From NCBI GenBank assembly GCA_023423975.1, contig JAFAEO010000066.1, positions 111,171 through 175,170 on the forward strand: 64,000 bases of DNA, read 5' to 3'. Below are positions 8,726 to 17,847 of the stretch, piece by piece (position 1 is the first letter of the stretch; the number at the start of each line of letters is the position of its first letter). The notes under the pieces are model-generated. The model made no database searches. It had not been told where the DNA came from and saw only the letters and a list, made by a program, of their open reading frames with translations. A program made the translations under genes and the position numbers. The stretch is from Pseudomonadota bacterium (GTDB lineage: Bacteria > Pseudomonadota > Gammaproteobacteria > Burkholderiales > Burkholderiaceae_B).

Positions 8726-9427
8726 TTACTCCAGATTTAGAAAGTCGGTAAATCCGGCTGAGACGGCAGCGGTGTTCTCAGTCAGAATCGAATGGCCCGC
8801 ATTTTCTATGGTGAGAAATGTGGGGTTCGCAAGTAGCTGGCGAAACTGGGATACCAGCGGCAAGGGAGAATCTTCATCCCGGGTGCCAGTCATAATCAGG
8901 CAGGGAACATCTACCAATGCGCACTGTTCGCGCAGTGAGCGCCGTGCAATGGCTTGCCAGGTCCACATGACCGCATGGTGCGTGGCCGCTTCCTGCAGTC
9001 GCAGACGCTGTTCGCGTTCGCCAATCTCCTCAAGCAACTGTGCTGGCGTTGTTTGCGTAAACCAGGAGACCTGACTGATATCGGGAACCCCGGACAGCAA
9101 CATCAGTTTATCGGGCCGTTTTGCCTGTGCCCGGCCGGCAAAGGCGAGGGCAACGCTTACGCCCATGCTCCAGCCGGCAAGGCAATAAGATTGGCCATCA
9201 TTGATATACTTGTGTACCGTGTCTTCAATCACATTTGCAAATGACTCAAGGTTCATGTCTTGCTCAGAGCAGTCCCGCTGGGCGCCTCGTCCTGGAAGAT
9301 TCGGCAAAATGAATGTGCATTGGTTAGCCAGTTTGGCTGCCAGCGGAAGCCAAACGCGGTTGGTCCCCTGTATGCCGTGGATGGCGATGATGTTGATGGG
9401 ACCCGAGCCGTGAATCAATGTATCCAT
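8726..9427 (-). CDS. alpha/beta hydrolase
   Basis: 233 residues from the ATG at 9427. Alpha/beta-hydrolase signs: oxyanion-hole IAIHGIQGTNRVW near the start, nucleophile elbow GWSMG at about residue 90, acid region TGTRDEDSPLP and the catalytic His in ENAGHSI. The 9427 start is chosen because the sequence homologous to the family begins there; an in-frame ATG at 9511 would run over the divergent promoter. No clear ribosome site. First gene of the minus-strand cluster and directly coupled to the alcohol dehydrogenase, so probably an esterase or lactonase opening the pathway. Confidence 0.85.
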   Translation of the reverse strand: MDTLIHGSGPINIIAIHGIQGTNRVWLPLAAKLANQCTFILPNLPGRGAQRDCSEQDMNLESFANVIEDTVHKYINDGQSYCLAGWSMGVSVALAFAGRAQAKRPDKLMLLSGVPDISQVSWFTQTTPAQLLEEIGEREQRLRLQEAATHHAVMWTWQAIARRSLREQCALVDVPCLIMTGTRDEDSPLPLVSQFRQLLANPTFLTIENAGHSILTENTAAVSAGFTDFLNLE

Positions 9428-9486
9428 GGTGTTGTGATTGGTGAATGAACAGAAAAAGCAAGTCGATTGAAATGAAGTGAGCAACA

Positions 9487-9507
9487 AATATATTAGTTGT
9501 ATAATAC
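9487..9507. promoter_or_regulatory. divergent promoter/operator of the GntR-controlled cluster
   Basis: AATATATTAGTT (9487-9498) is followed by the palindrome GTATAATAC (9499-9507). The plus strand holds TATAAT (9500-9505), a perfect -10 for the regulator, and the minus strand reads TATTAT over the same bases for the hydrolase operon. The palindrome is close to the GTATACA-type sites bound by FCD-class GntR proteins. Overlap with both -10 elements fits a repressor; the -35 boxes are weak. Confidence 0.5.
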
Positions 9508-9575
9508 TCACGTGTGTGATTTTTCACAATAGCCGGAAGAAAAACGATTTTTTCGGTCAACCTTTTCGTGACATC

Positions 9576-10289
9576 ATGGCCTCAAATAACGCATCGAATT
9601 TACAGAATAATCAAGACCTTGTTTCGGAACTCGTTTCGCTTCAGCCCAAAGTCAAACTGACCGATATTGCCTATCAAAAGCTTGAGCAAGCCATTACCAT
9701 GCTGGTCCTGGAGCCGGGCTGTTCTGTCTCCGAACAGCAGTTGTGCGACTTGACGGAAATTGGTCGCACGCCGGTACGGGAAGCAGTGCAGCGCCTGGCG
9801 CGCGAGCACTTGATTATCGTTTTGCCTCAGCGCGGCTTGTTTATTCCCGAGATCAATATTCGCAAACAGTTGAAACTGCTCGAGGCGCGCCGGGAAGTAG
9901 AGCGCCTGGTCTGCCGAATGTCGGCAAAGCGCTGCACAGACCAGGAGCGGCTTGCCTTTGTGCAATTGCATCAGCAATTTAAGGAATCTGCCCGGCTGGC
10001 CGATGTGGACCAGTTCCTGAAAGCCGACAGAATGCTCAATGAATTGACCTTAAAGGCGGCTCGCAATGAATTTGCAGAAGGGGCCATGCGTCTGATGCAT
10101 GGCTTGTCCCGTCGATTCTGGTATTTTTATTTTAAAAAATCGAATGACCTGGAAACCATGGCCCTGTTGCACGCTGATGTTGCCGAAGCAATCGGTCAGC
10201 GGGATGCGGATCGCGCGGCCCGGGCATCAGACAAACTGCTGGACTACATTGAGTTTTATACCAAGGAAAGCGTCACTGATTTTATGTAG
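9576..10289 (+). CDS. GntR family transcriptional regulator (FCD class)
   Basis: 237 residues. The N-terminal winged helix-turn-helix (about residues 30-90; LEPGCSVSEQQLCDLTEIGR and TPVREAVQRLARE) is followed by an all-helical FCD-type effector domain (about 100-230; EARREVERLVCRMSA). An upstream in-frame ATG at 9477 would extend into the promoter, so 9576 is preferred. It is divergent from the hydrolase/alcohol dehydrogenase operon and probably represses it until a carboxylic-acid inducer binds. Confidence 0.9.
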   Translation: MASNNASNLQNNQDLVSELVSLQPKVKLTDIAYQKLEQAITMLVLEPGCSVSEQQLCDLTEIGRTPVREAVQRLAREHLIIVLPQRGLFIPEINIRKQLKLLEARREVERLVCRMSAKRCTDQERLAFVQLHQQFKESARLADVDQFLKADRMLNELTLKAARNEFAEGAMRLMHGLSRRFWYFYFKKSNDLETMALLHADVAEAIGQRDADRAARASDKLLDYIEFYTKESVTDFM

Positions 10290-10481
10290 CCGGCATGCAG
10301 CTGATAGTGACGGGCTGAATGATGACCCCTGCCAAATATCGATTACTGCGCTCGGGCGCTGTCATCACGTAATGTGAACATGCACGCTGACAGTTGATTC
10401 GGTGCGCCCGTTATACCAGCCTGGCAGGTTCCCGGGTGAGGTACCGCGGCATGGCGCCCGAGGGCACTGCCGCACGATCGA

Positions 10482-10625
10482 TTATTTAATTTTTCCCATT
10501 TTCTGTACTGTAGCGGCAATGCCTTGTGCATCCCGTTTCCAGTATTGGGCGAGGGCTTGCGCAGGCGGATAGTCCAGTGGGCTGCCTGTGTTGCCGATGG
10601 TTTTGGCTTCTGACAATCGGCTATC
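10482..10625 (-). pseudogene. C-terminal fossil of a Bug-type receptor gene
   Basis: The 339-base gap between the convergent gntR-type gene and soxG holds a 47-codon minus-strand frame ending in TAA (10482-10484), reading GNTGSPLDYPPAQALAQYWK and then RDAQGIAATVQKMGKIK. This matches the usual end of TctC/Bug receptors (a GSP-DY loop, then a last helix ending in V-K-IGK-like residues). The frame is bounded upstream by TGA at 10626-10628, just after the soxG stop, and has no start. The rest of the receptor is absent. I see nothing else in 10290-10481. Confidence 0.58.
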
Positions 10626-10628
10626 TCA

Positions 10629-11240
10629 TCAATTGCGCCCCTCTATATACTCCCACATCCCGTCCATCAGCATCCGCAAGGCATAGTCGGCAAAGCTGCG
10701 CCGTACTGTCATTTCCCAACAATCATCAGCGTCGCTATCAAGACGGCGCAGCAGCACTGAGGTCTTGTAATAATGGCTTTGTGCACATTGTCCTGAGTCA
10801 AATACGCGCGGATGCAGGTCCAGCGGGCAGCCTTTGGCCAGAACGCAGCGGGCTTTCGGGCCGCTCAGTTGCACTATGCTGTAGGCGCTGCTCTGATCTG
10901 TCACGGCGCAGAAAATACCCTGCAAAGCCAGGTTCAGACGTGTTGGCAGATCGCCGGCTTGCGGTCCTTTTGCTCGGATCATCCATTCGTCAGGCGCGAG
11001 CCACATGATGCAATACTGATCACTTTCAGTTGTGGTATTGGGTTCTATCGGCAACGGTATGGCGAGTGTGTTCTGTACGGCAGCAGCAAAATCAATATTG
11101 TCAGGTTCGCCACGCAGATTAACCAGTTCTGCAAACGGCACTTCAAGCACGCTCACGCACTCGGGTGATCCGTGTTCAAATGCGCCGGTGCCACCGGTCA
11201 ATCCTGCCAGTGGGGTTTGTTGCCTGGACTCATTCAACAT
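10629..11240 (-). CDS. soxG: sarcosine oxidase gamma subunit
   Basis: 203 residues. Begins MLNESRQQTPLAGL, with the family-typical ending SFADYALRMLMDGMWEYIEG. SoxG is the small subunit of heterotetrameric sarcosine oxidase; with SoxA it helps form the folate-binding region. The ATG at 11240 overlaps the soxA stop by 11 bases, as expected in soxBDAG operons, and GGAG lies about 10 bases upstream. Last gene of the operon. Confidence 0.93.
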   Translation of the reverse strand: MLNESRQQTPLAGLTGGTGAFEHGSPECVSVLEVPFAELVNLRGEPDNIDFAAAVQNTLAIPLPIEPNTTTESDQYCIMWLAPDEWMIRAKGPQAGDLPTRLNLALQGIFCAVTDQSSAYSIVQLSGPKARCVLAKGCPLDLHPRVFDSGQCAQSHYYKTSVLLRRLDSDADDCWEMTVRRSFADYALRMLMDGMWEYIEGRN

Positions 11241-14232
11241 GCTGGCGTGCTCCTTGGGGATCATAGAATATCGGACTGCAGATCTGCGCTTGCGCGAATG
11301 CACCGTTTGGCATCGCAACAGTGACTTCCTGTTGCATGCGAGACAGGCCGTTTCTGATCATGGCAAGCGCAATAGGTTGCTGCAGGGTGGGGCTAAGATA
11401 GCTTGAGGTGACGTGCCCCTGCAACGGCACTATTGCCGGCGCAGCGGGTTCATTAAGAATGGCCGCGCCTTCTGGCAATACGGTTCGCCCGTCTTGCGAG
11501 CGCAGTCCGACAAATTGTTTGCGATCAGGGCCGGCTGTGTCGCTGCGCGACAGCGAGCGTTTGCCCAGGAAGTCTTTGGACGGGGCAAGCATGCTGCTCA
11601 TGCCCATGTCAATGGGTGTGGCCGAGCCGTCGGTATCCTGACCGACAATAATGAAGCCTTTTTCAGCCCGTAGCACATGCATGGCCTCGGTACCATAGGG
11701 TGTGATGCCAAACGGTTCGCCGGCACGCATGAGCATTTCCCATATATGACGACCGTAATTGGCGGGCATGTAGACTTCATAGGACAGCTCGCCCGAGAAG
11801 CTGACACGCAGGATACGCACCGTCACACCATCAATACTGCCGTGCCTGAAACTCATAAACGGGAACGCCTGGTTGTCAAAGTTAATGTCATGGCATACTT
11901 GCTGCAGCACCTTGCGGGCTTGCGGGCCGGCAACCGTTGCCGTCGCATATTGGTCGGTCAGCGAGGTAAGATAGACTTTAAGGTCTGGCCATTCGGTCTG
12001 CAACCAACGCTCCATCCAGCTCATTACTTTTGCGGCGCCACTGGTTGTTGTTGAAATCAGGAAATGCTGATCCGCGAGCCGCAAATTGACGCCATCGTCC
12101 AGGATCATGCCATTTTCATCGAGCATCAGGCCATAGCGACAGCGCCCGGGTTCAAGTTTGGTCCAGGAGTTGATGTAGATGCGGTTCAAAAATGTCGCAG
12201 CATCGGGGCCACGCACATCAATTTTACCCAGTGTGCTGTAATCGAGCAGCCCGACGCTGTTACGCACGGCCAGGCATTCTCGCGCAACCGCTGCCTCCAT
12301 GGTTTCATTGTTCCGGGGATAGTACCGTGCACGCTTCCAGTTTCCCACATCTTCAAAAACGGCGCCATGCGCAACATGCCATTGGTGCAGGCAGCTCTTG
12401 CGGATCGGATCAAAATAGTCGCCCAGCTCTCGTCCGGCAATGGCGCCAAAAGTGACCGGGGTGTAGTTGGGACGGAATGTGGTCGTGCCCGTCTCCGATA
12501 TACTCTGGCCAAGCGCGTCGGCCAGCACAGCCATGCCGTTAATGTTGCCCAGTTTGCCCTGGTCGGTGCCGAAACCCATGGCGGTATAACGCTTGACATG
12601 TTCGATGCTGCGATAGCCTTCGCGAACGGCCAGGTAAATGTCGGACGCAGACACATCATTCTGCAAATCAATAAATTGCTTGGGACCACGAGCGAAATCC
12701 GGGCCTGTGGCGGTTGACCACAAGGGCAGAATGTGACCAGCCGGCACAGGCTCTGTGTGCCACGAGATATCGTGATCGGACTGCCAACCCAGCGCGGCAG
12801 CCGCTTCGCGGCCGGCCCGTACGCCGCGGTCCAGGGCGCCGGCCAGATCAAATTGGCCGTTGCAAGCGCCGACCGTTGTCTGTCTGGCCACCTGATCGTC
12901 CGGCACGAAGCAGGCGTCAAGTTCCTGCCAGCGGGGTTTGCCGCCAGACTGGGCATACAAATGCACGACCGGGTTCCATCCGCCGGATACGGCAAGCAGA
13001 TCGCAAGGCAGTGTGTGGGTTGTTATGTCATCGCCGACCGGATTGCCCAGCTTGCGCATGGCTACGCTGTCGATATGACGTTTGCCATTGGCGTGGCTGA
13101 CAACAGCCTGCCACAGGATCGGTATGCCTTTTTCTGCAAGCAATGTCGGCACAGCTGCGTCCTTGGCCGCGCGCGCGTCAACAACGGTAACCTGGGCGCC
13201 GCAGCGATGCAGGTCCAGTGCAGTCTGATAGGCGCTGTCATTATTGGTAAACACCACGGCGCGCCGGCCGGGCAGCACGCCAAAGCGGCCGATATAGGTA
13301 CTGATCGCCGAAGCCAGCAAAATGCCAGGCAGGTCATTGTTGCCGAACGCGATGGGACGCTCATGGGCACCGGTGGCCAGAATCACGTGCGCAGCGCGGA
13401 TTTTCCACAGGCGTTCGCGCACGCCGTTACGCTGCTGCAGCGGCAGATGATCGGTCAGCCGTTCGCATACGGTGACCAGGTTGTGGTCCTGATAACCGAA
13501 GGCGGTCGCGCGCGGCAAAAATTGGAATTCGGGCATTGCGGCCAGTTCGCCGGTGATCCGTGCGAGCCACTGCCTGGCCGGTGCGCCGTTGACAGAGGCG
13601 CACGCGTGCAGCAGGCTGCCGCCCGGTTCCGATTGATTGTCGATCAGTATGACCCGTGCACCCGTACTTGCGGCGCTGTATGCGGCGGCAAGTCCGGCAG
13701 GCCCCGCGCCTACGACCAATACATCACAATGGGCGTAGGTCTTTTCGTAGCGATCAGGATCATGTTCGGTGGGAACGGTACCCAGGCCTGCAGTATGGCG
13801 GATGTGTTCTTCATATTTCCCCCACCAGCGGCGGGGCCACATAAATGTTTTATAGTAAAAGCCTGCCGGGATAAAGCGCGACAGATATTGCATGAACGCC
13901 AGTCGGTCACGTTCAATGTCGGGCCGGGCATTAACGCTGCTTGCAGTCAATCCTTCGTACAGTTCGACTTCAGTAGCGCGCGCATTGGGCACGGTATATG
14001 CGCCGTTTTCCAGCTGGACAATGGCATTGGGTTCCTCGACTCCGGCGGTCATGATGCCGCGGGGGCGGTGATACTTGAAACTGCGCGCCACAAAGTGGAT
14101 GCCATTTGCAAGCAGGGCAGAGGCCAGCGTGTCACCCTGGTAACCCAGATACCATTTGCCGTTAAATTGGAACCGTAGCGGTTTGTTTCTGTCAATAAGA
14201 CCGCCATCGGCCAGACGATGTGACTGGGTCAT
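11230..14232 (-). CDS. soxA: sarcosine oxidase alpha subunit
   Basis: 1000 residues, the normal length. Domains in order: an N-terminal ferredoxin-like segment (about 1-100), a dinucleotide-binding Rossmann domain starting at VLVVGAGPAGLAAAYS (about 172) that holds NAD, then a C-terminal aminomethyltransferase/folate-binding domain (about 610-1000; GEPFGITPYGTEAMHVLRAE). The enzyme demethylates sarcosine to glycine, giving formaldehyde or 5,10-methylene-tetrahydrofolate plus H2O2. AGGAG lies 5 bases before the ATG at 14232, which overlaps the soxD stop as ATGA. Confidence 0.96.
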   Translation of the reverse strand: MTQSHRLADGGLIDRNKPLRFQFNGKWYLGYQGDTLASALLANGIHFVARSFKYHRPRGIMTAGVEEPNAIVQLENGAYTVPNARATEVELYEGLTASSVNARPDIERDRLAFMQYLSRFIPAGFYYKTFMWPRRWWGKYEEHIRHTAGLGTVPTEHDPDRYEKTYAHCDVLVVGAGPAGLAAAYSAASTGARVILIDNQSEPGGSLLHACASVNGAPARQWLARITGELAAMPEFQFLPRATAFGYQDHNLVTVCERLTDHLPLQQRNGVRERLWKIRAAHVILATGAHERPIAFGNNDLPGILLASAISTYIGRFGVLPGRRAVVFTNNDSAYQTALDLHRCGAQVTVVDARAAKDAAVPTLLAEKGIPILWQAVVSHANGKRHIDSVAMRKLGNPVGDDITTHTLPCDLLAVSGGWNPVVHLYAQSGGKPRWQELDACFVPDDQVARQTTVGACNGQFDLAGALDRGVRAGREAAAALGWQSDHDISWHTEPVPAGHILPLWSTATGPDFARGPKQFIDLQNDVSASDIYLAVREGYRSIEHVKRYTAMGFGTDQGKLGNINGMAVLADALGQSISETGTTTFRPNYTPVTFGAIAGRELGDYFDPIRKSCLHQWHVAHGAVFEDVGNWKRARYYPRNNETMEAAVARECLAVRNSVGLLDYSTLGKIDVRGPDAATFLNRIYINSWTKLEPGRCRYGLMLDENGMILDDGVNLRLADQHFLISTTTSGAAKVMSWMERWLQTEWPDLKVYLTSLTDQYATATVAGPQARKVLQQVCHDINFDNQAFPFMSFRHGSIDGVTVRILRVSFSGELSYEVYMPANYGRHIWEMLMRAGEPFGITPYGTEAMHVLRAEKGFIIVGQDTDGSATPIDMGMSSMLAPSKDFLGKRSLSRSDTAGPDRKQFVGLRSQDGRTVLPEGAAILNEPAAPAIVPLQGHVTSSYLSPTLQQPIALAMIRNGLSRMQQEVTVAMPNGAFAQAQICSPIFYDPQGARQHVE

Positions 14233-14507
14233 GTCTGCTCCTTGTGCGGTGCGCCGATTTTTTCCACCGACGTGAATTGATAATGACGGGTGTCGCGTTC
14301 GGCAATAAACCAGCGTCGACAGCCATGGGTGTGCACCCATTGTTCGCGGTGCAAGCCTAACGGATTCTTGCGCATGAACAAGTAGTCGCCCCATTGTTCA
14401 TCGGAAATTTCTTCGGGATTAGCGGGTCGTTCAATACCGGCCTGGCCGCCGAAATTGAACTCGCTTTCGGCGCGCTCACCGCACCACGGGCATCGTATGA
14501 CAAGCAT
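14229..14507 (-). CDS. soxD: sarcosine oxidase delta subunit
   Basis: 92 residues. Zinc-binding residues expected for SoxD are present: RCPWCGERAESEF at the start and HTHGCRRWF near residue 60. It begins 11 bases after the soxB stop and ends in ATGA overlap with soxA, the fixed soxB-D-A-G order. Confidence 0.94.
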   Translation of the reverse strand: MLVIRCPWCGERAESEFNFGGQAGIERPANPEEISDEQWGDYLFMRKNPLGLHREQWVHTHGCRRWFIAERDTRHYQFTSVEKIGAPHKEQT

Positions 14508-14517
14508 GATTATTATC

Positions 14518-15765
14518 CTAGTGCGCAACGGCAGCGGCGCCGTGCTCGTCTATGAGATGACCGGTATAGAAGCGGTCTATGGAAAAGGGCGCGTTCAGGG
14601 GATGAGGTTCGTCGTTGGCGATGGTGTGGGCAAAAGCCCAGCCCGAGCCTGGAGTCGCTTTGAAGCCGCCGGTGCCCCAGCCACAATTGAAATAGAGCCC
14701 CTTGATGGGGGTTTTGGAGATGATGGGACAGGCATCGGGACTGATGTCGACAATGCCGGCCCATTGCCGGTTCATGCGCACACGGCTTAAGCTGGGGAAC
14801 ATTTCAACAATGGCCTGCAAGGTCTGTTCGATGCTCTGAAAGCTGCCGCGTTGGCCATAGCCTGTGTATTGGTCAATGCCTGCGCCAATGACCAGATCGC
14901 CTTTATCGGACTGGCTGATATACGCATGTACGGCGTTGGACATGACCACGGTGTTGATGGCTGGTTTGACCGGCTCCGAGACGAGGGCCTGTAATGGATG
15001 GCTTTCCAGCGGCAGGCGGATGCCGGCCATATCGGCAAGCACACTTGAATGGCCGGCCGCCACGATCGCCACTTTCCTGGCGCCGATGAATCCCTTGCCG
15101 GTTTCAACACCCAGGACCACGCCATCTTTCTTGCGGATGTTGGTCACTGGGCAGTTCTGAATGATGTCCACACCCAATTGATCGGCCGCGCGGGCAAACC
15201 CCCAGGCGACCGCATCATGTCGCGCCACGCCACCGCGGGGCTGGAACGAGGCACCCAGCACCGGGTAGCGGCTATCCAGGTTGATCAGCGGCTCCAGTTG
15301 ACGAATCTGTTCACGGTCAAGCCATTGGCCGTCAACGCCGTTATACAGATTGGCATTGATGCGTCGCTGGGTATCACGTACTTCTTGCAAGGTATGCGCC
15401 AGATTCATTACGCCACGCTGGCTGAACATGACGTTGTAGTTCAGCTCCTGGGACAGGCCTTCCCATAGCTTCATGGCTTTTTCATAGAGCTGTGCCGATT
15501 CGTCCCATAGGTAGTTGGAGCGCACAATGGTGGTGTTGCGAGCGGTGTTGCCGCCACCCAGCCAGCCTTTTTCCACAACGGCAATATTGCGTATGCCATG
15601 AACCTTGGCCAGATAATAGGCGGTGGCCAGGCCATGGCCACCCGCGCCAACTATGACCACTTCATATTCGCGCTTGGGTTCGGGGCTGTGCCAGGCGCGG
15701 CCCCATTTTTCGTTATGGCTTAGCCCATTGCGGATCAGACTGAAAATTGAATAGCGGTTGCGCAT
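14518..15765 (-). CDS. soxB: sarcosine oxidase beta subunit
   Basis: 415 residues. The FAD-binding Rossmann motif VVIVGAGGHGLATAYYL lies at about residue 36. The motif GGVARHDAVAWGFAR near residue 180 contains the His that carries covalent FMN in characterised beta subunits. The start at 15765 has GAGG 5 bases upstream. First gene of soxBDAG; the 151-base gap upstream, before the AraC-type regulator stop, probably holds the promoter. No glyA, purU or folD partner is in the window. Confidence 0.95.
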   Translation of the reverse strand: MRNRYSIFSLIRNGLSHNEKWGRAWHSPEPKREYEVVIVGAGGHGLATAYYLAKVHGIRNIAVVEKGWLGGGNTARNTTIVRSNYLWDESAQLYEKAMKLWEGLSQELNYNVMFSQRGVMNLAHTLQEVRDTQRRINANLYNGVDGQWLDREQIRQLEPLINLDSRYPVLGASFQPRGGVARHDAVAWGFARAADQLGVDIIQNCPVTNIRKKDGVVLGVETGKGFIGARKVAIVAAGHSSVLADMAGIRLPLESHPLQALVSEPVKPAINTVVMSNAVHAYISQSDKGDLVIGAGIDQYTGYGQRGSFQSIEQTLQAIVEMFPSLSRVRMNRQWAGIVDISPDACPIISKTPIKGLYFNCGWGTGGFKATPGSGWAFAHTIANDEPHPLNAPFSIDRFYTGHLIDEHGAAAVAH

Positions 15766-15916
15766 GATATCCTCGTAGCAATCCTGTTGCGCCGTGATCA
15801 AGCAGGCGCAGTGACAGCAAGTAGAGCAAATTGGACGCTGCGCAGATAGAACTTTTCCGCCTATTGATTGGAATAATTACGCCATCATTGAATGGTTCTG
15901 AGAGGCGGCAAAACGT

Positions 15917-16990
15917 TTAGTGAAACTCCTGGCGTCCCGGAAATACTTCGCTCACATAGTCGATTGGGTCCGGGTTTTGTGCGGCCAGCAGTGATGCTGG
16001 CAACTGGGTCCGGCTGCGCCATTGGCCAGGAGACATTTCAAAGGTAGTTCGAAAATCCCGCCCCATATGTGACGCATCGGCAAAACCGCAAGCGCTGGCA
16101 ATGGCGGCGATGGATTTGGTCGAGTGAGTCAGCATCCAGGCGGCCATGCGCAGCCGAATCCCCCTGGAATACGCCTGTGGGGTCATGCCTGACGATTGCT
16201 TGAAAAGCCGTTCCAGCTGACGCACTGAAATATTTAGTTTGCCTGCAAGCGTGTCCAGCGTGAGGGCCTTGCCCATATGTTGCTCCATTAACAGCATGGC
16301 ACGACGTACCACAGGATGCGTGTCAGGTTCGATACCAGGTGGTAGCGGCTGGGGCGTCGTTTGCGGGTTGGCATTATCTATCTGCAGGATTCGCAAGGCC
16401 TTTTGGACGATGGCCTCGTCCATATGACGCTTCAGAATGTCGGCAGCCACATCAATGGATGCGCGTCCTCCCGAGCAGGTAATGCGGCGGCGATCACAGA
16501 CGTAGAGCCGGTCGGCAACAATCAGATTCGGGTCGGCTTGCGGGAACTGTTCGACAAAATCCCAGTAATGGAACCAACTGACGCAGATGCGGTGATCCTG
16601 CATGACACCGGCCTGCATCAACGCAAAAACCCCGGTGCAGACGCCAACCAGATTGACGTTCTTGTCTGCTGCTTGCTGTATAAATCGTTTTTGGGCAGGA
16701 CTGAGCGGCAGGCCGGTGTGCAACAAACCGCCCACCACTACCAGATAATCAAAACGCGCCGGGTCGCCCAGTTTTTCCGAGGGCATCACCTGAATGGCGC
16801 TGGATGAGCTAACCGGCGCCAGCGTTTCGTCGACCACATGCCAGGCGCAGCGAACCGGTTTACTGTAGTCGCCTTCGTCCCCGGCCAGGCGCAGGACGTC
16901 CAGCAGGCCGGAGAATGCGGTCAGCGTAAACTGCGGCAGCAGCAGAAAGCCGAAGCGAATGGGTGCAGTAGCCGTAGGTTTGGGGTGCAT
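15917..16990 (-). CDS. GATase1-like/AraC-family (GlxA type) transcriptional regulator
   Basis: 357 residues. An N-terminal DJ-1/GATase1-like domain (about 10-190; VVVGGLLHTGLPLSPAQ and VGVCTGVFALMQAG) is fused to a C-terminal AraC helix-turn-helix pair (about 225-330; TLAGKLNISVRQLERLFKQ). This is the architecture of GbdR and SouR, which sense glycine betaine/dimethylglycine and sarcosine in pseudomonads. It lies just upstream of soxB on the same strand, so it is probably the sarcosine-responsive activator of soxBDAG. Confidence 0.9.
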   Translation of the reverse strand: MHPKPTATAPIRFGFLLLPQFTLTAFSGLLDVLRLAGDEGDYSKPVRCAWHVVDETLAPVSSSSAIQVMPSEKLGDPARFDYLVVVGGLLHTGLPLSPAQKRFIQQAADKNVNLVGVCTGVFALMQAGVMQDHRICVSWFHYWDFVEQFPQADPNLIVADRLYVCDRRRITCSGGRASIDVAADILKRHMDEAIVQKALRILQIDNANPQTTPQPLPPGIEPDTHPVVRRAMLLMEQHMGKALTLDTLAGKLNISVRQLERLFKQSSGMTPQAYSRGIRLRMAAWMLTHSTKSIAAIASACGFADASHMGRDFRTTFEMSPGQWRSRTQLPASLLAAQNPDPIDYVSEVFPGRQEFH

Positions 16991-17150
16991 GGTGATGGCG
17001 TTCCTTAGTATTTGTATTCTAGCCAACTGTAGTGCGAAATGCCTCCAGCCAAACGCCGGTCACAAGACATAACCGCTCAATGCGTTGCAAGCCGGGAGAC
17101 GCACCCGGTGTGCACCCGAAAAAACCCTCCCGCTCAGGACGTCCTTACGA

Positions 17151-17762
17151 TTATCTCTCGGTTAATGCCAGCTTGGCACCCAGTGCAACGAAGGCGGCGG
17201 CAAAGCTGCGGCGCAACCAGGTCATGACTGCGGGCCTGCAGATCACGTGGTGGCGAACCGCTGCAGCAAAGACGCCGTAACCGGTAAAGACGACAAATGT
17301 CATTGCCATGAAGACGGCAGACAACTCCAGCATGATCGGCAGCGGATTGCTGGCCTGGTTGCCTACAAATTGCGGTAAAAAGGCGAAGAAAAATATCGAC
17401 AGCTTGGGATTGAGCACGTTGACGGCAATAGCGGAACGAATAACTTCCTTATTGGAACGGGGCGTGGGGCCGGTCTCGATTTTCAGCGCGCCATGCTCGC
17501 GCAAGGTCGTGAACGCCATATACAGCAAATAGGCAACGCCCGCGTACCGGATTATTTCAAAAGCCAGGGCGCTGGTGTGCAGCAATGCAGCCAGTCCCGT
17601 GATGGCGGCGAACATGTGCGGCAAAATGCCCAAGGTGCAGCCGAAAGCGCAGATGACGGCGGCGCGGCGTCCTCGCGACAGGCCGGCGGCGACGGTGACA
17701 ATGACGCCTGTGCCGGGCGAGATCACCACGATCAGGGATGTCAGTAAAAACTCCAAACTCAT
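17151..17762 (-). CDS. LysE/RhtB family amino-acid exporter
   Basis: 203 residues with five to six hydrophobic segments. The family signature SPGTGVIVTVAAGLSRGRR lies in the first loop, and NPKLSIFFFAFLPQFV at mid-protein is the typical second motif. The start at 17762 has GGAG about 8 bases upstream. It stands alone between the sox regulator and the EamA gene, all on the minus strand. It probably exports an amino acid or related metabolite; the substrate cannot be read from sequence. Confidence 0.9.
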   Translation of the reverse strand: MSLEFLLTSLIVVISPGTGVIVTVAAGLSRGRRAAVICAFGCTLGILPHMFAAITGLAALLHTSALAFEIIRYAGVAYLLYMAFTTLREHGALKIETGPTPRSNKEVIRSAIAVNVLNPKLSIFFFAFLPQFVGNQASNPLPIMLELSAVFMAMTFVVFTGYGVFAAAVRHHVICRPAVMTWLRRSFAAAFVALGAKLALTER

Positions 17763-17847
17763 ATAGTAGCTCCGGTATAAGGTTGTGCAGGCAGACAAAG
17801 ACGCGGTTGTCTGCCTAGCTTATATCAATCTGCGCCAGGCAAACAAC

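Noticed and set aside
12733..14178. Long plus-strand frame of 481 codons opposite soxA
   Set aside because: It lies wholly antisense to the well-conserved soxA, has no family-like sequence and is explained by codon bias.
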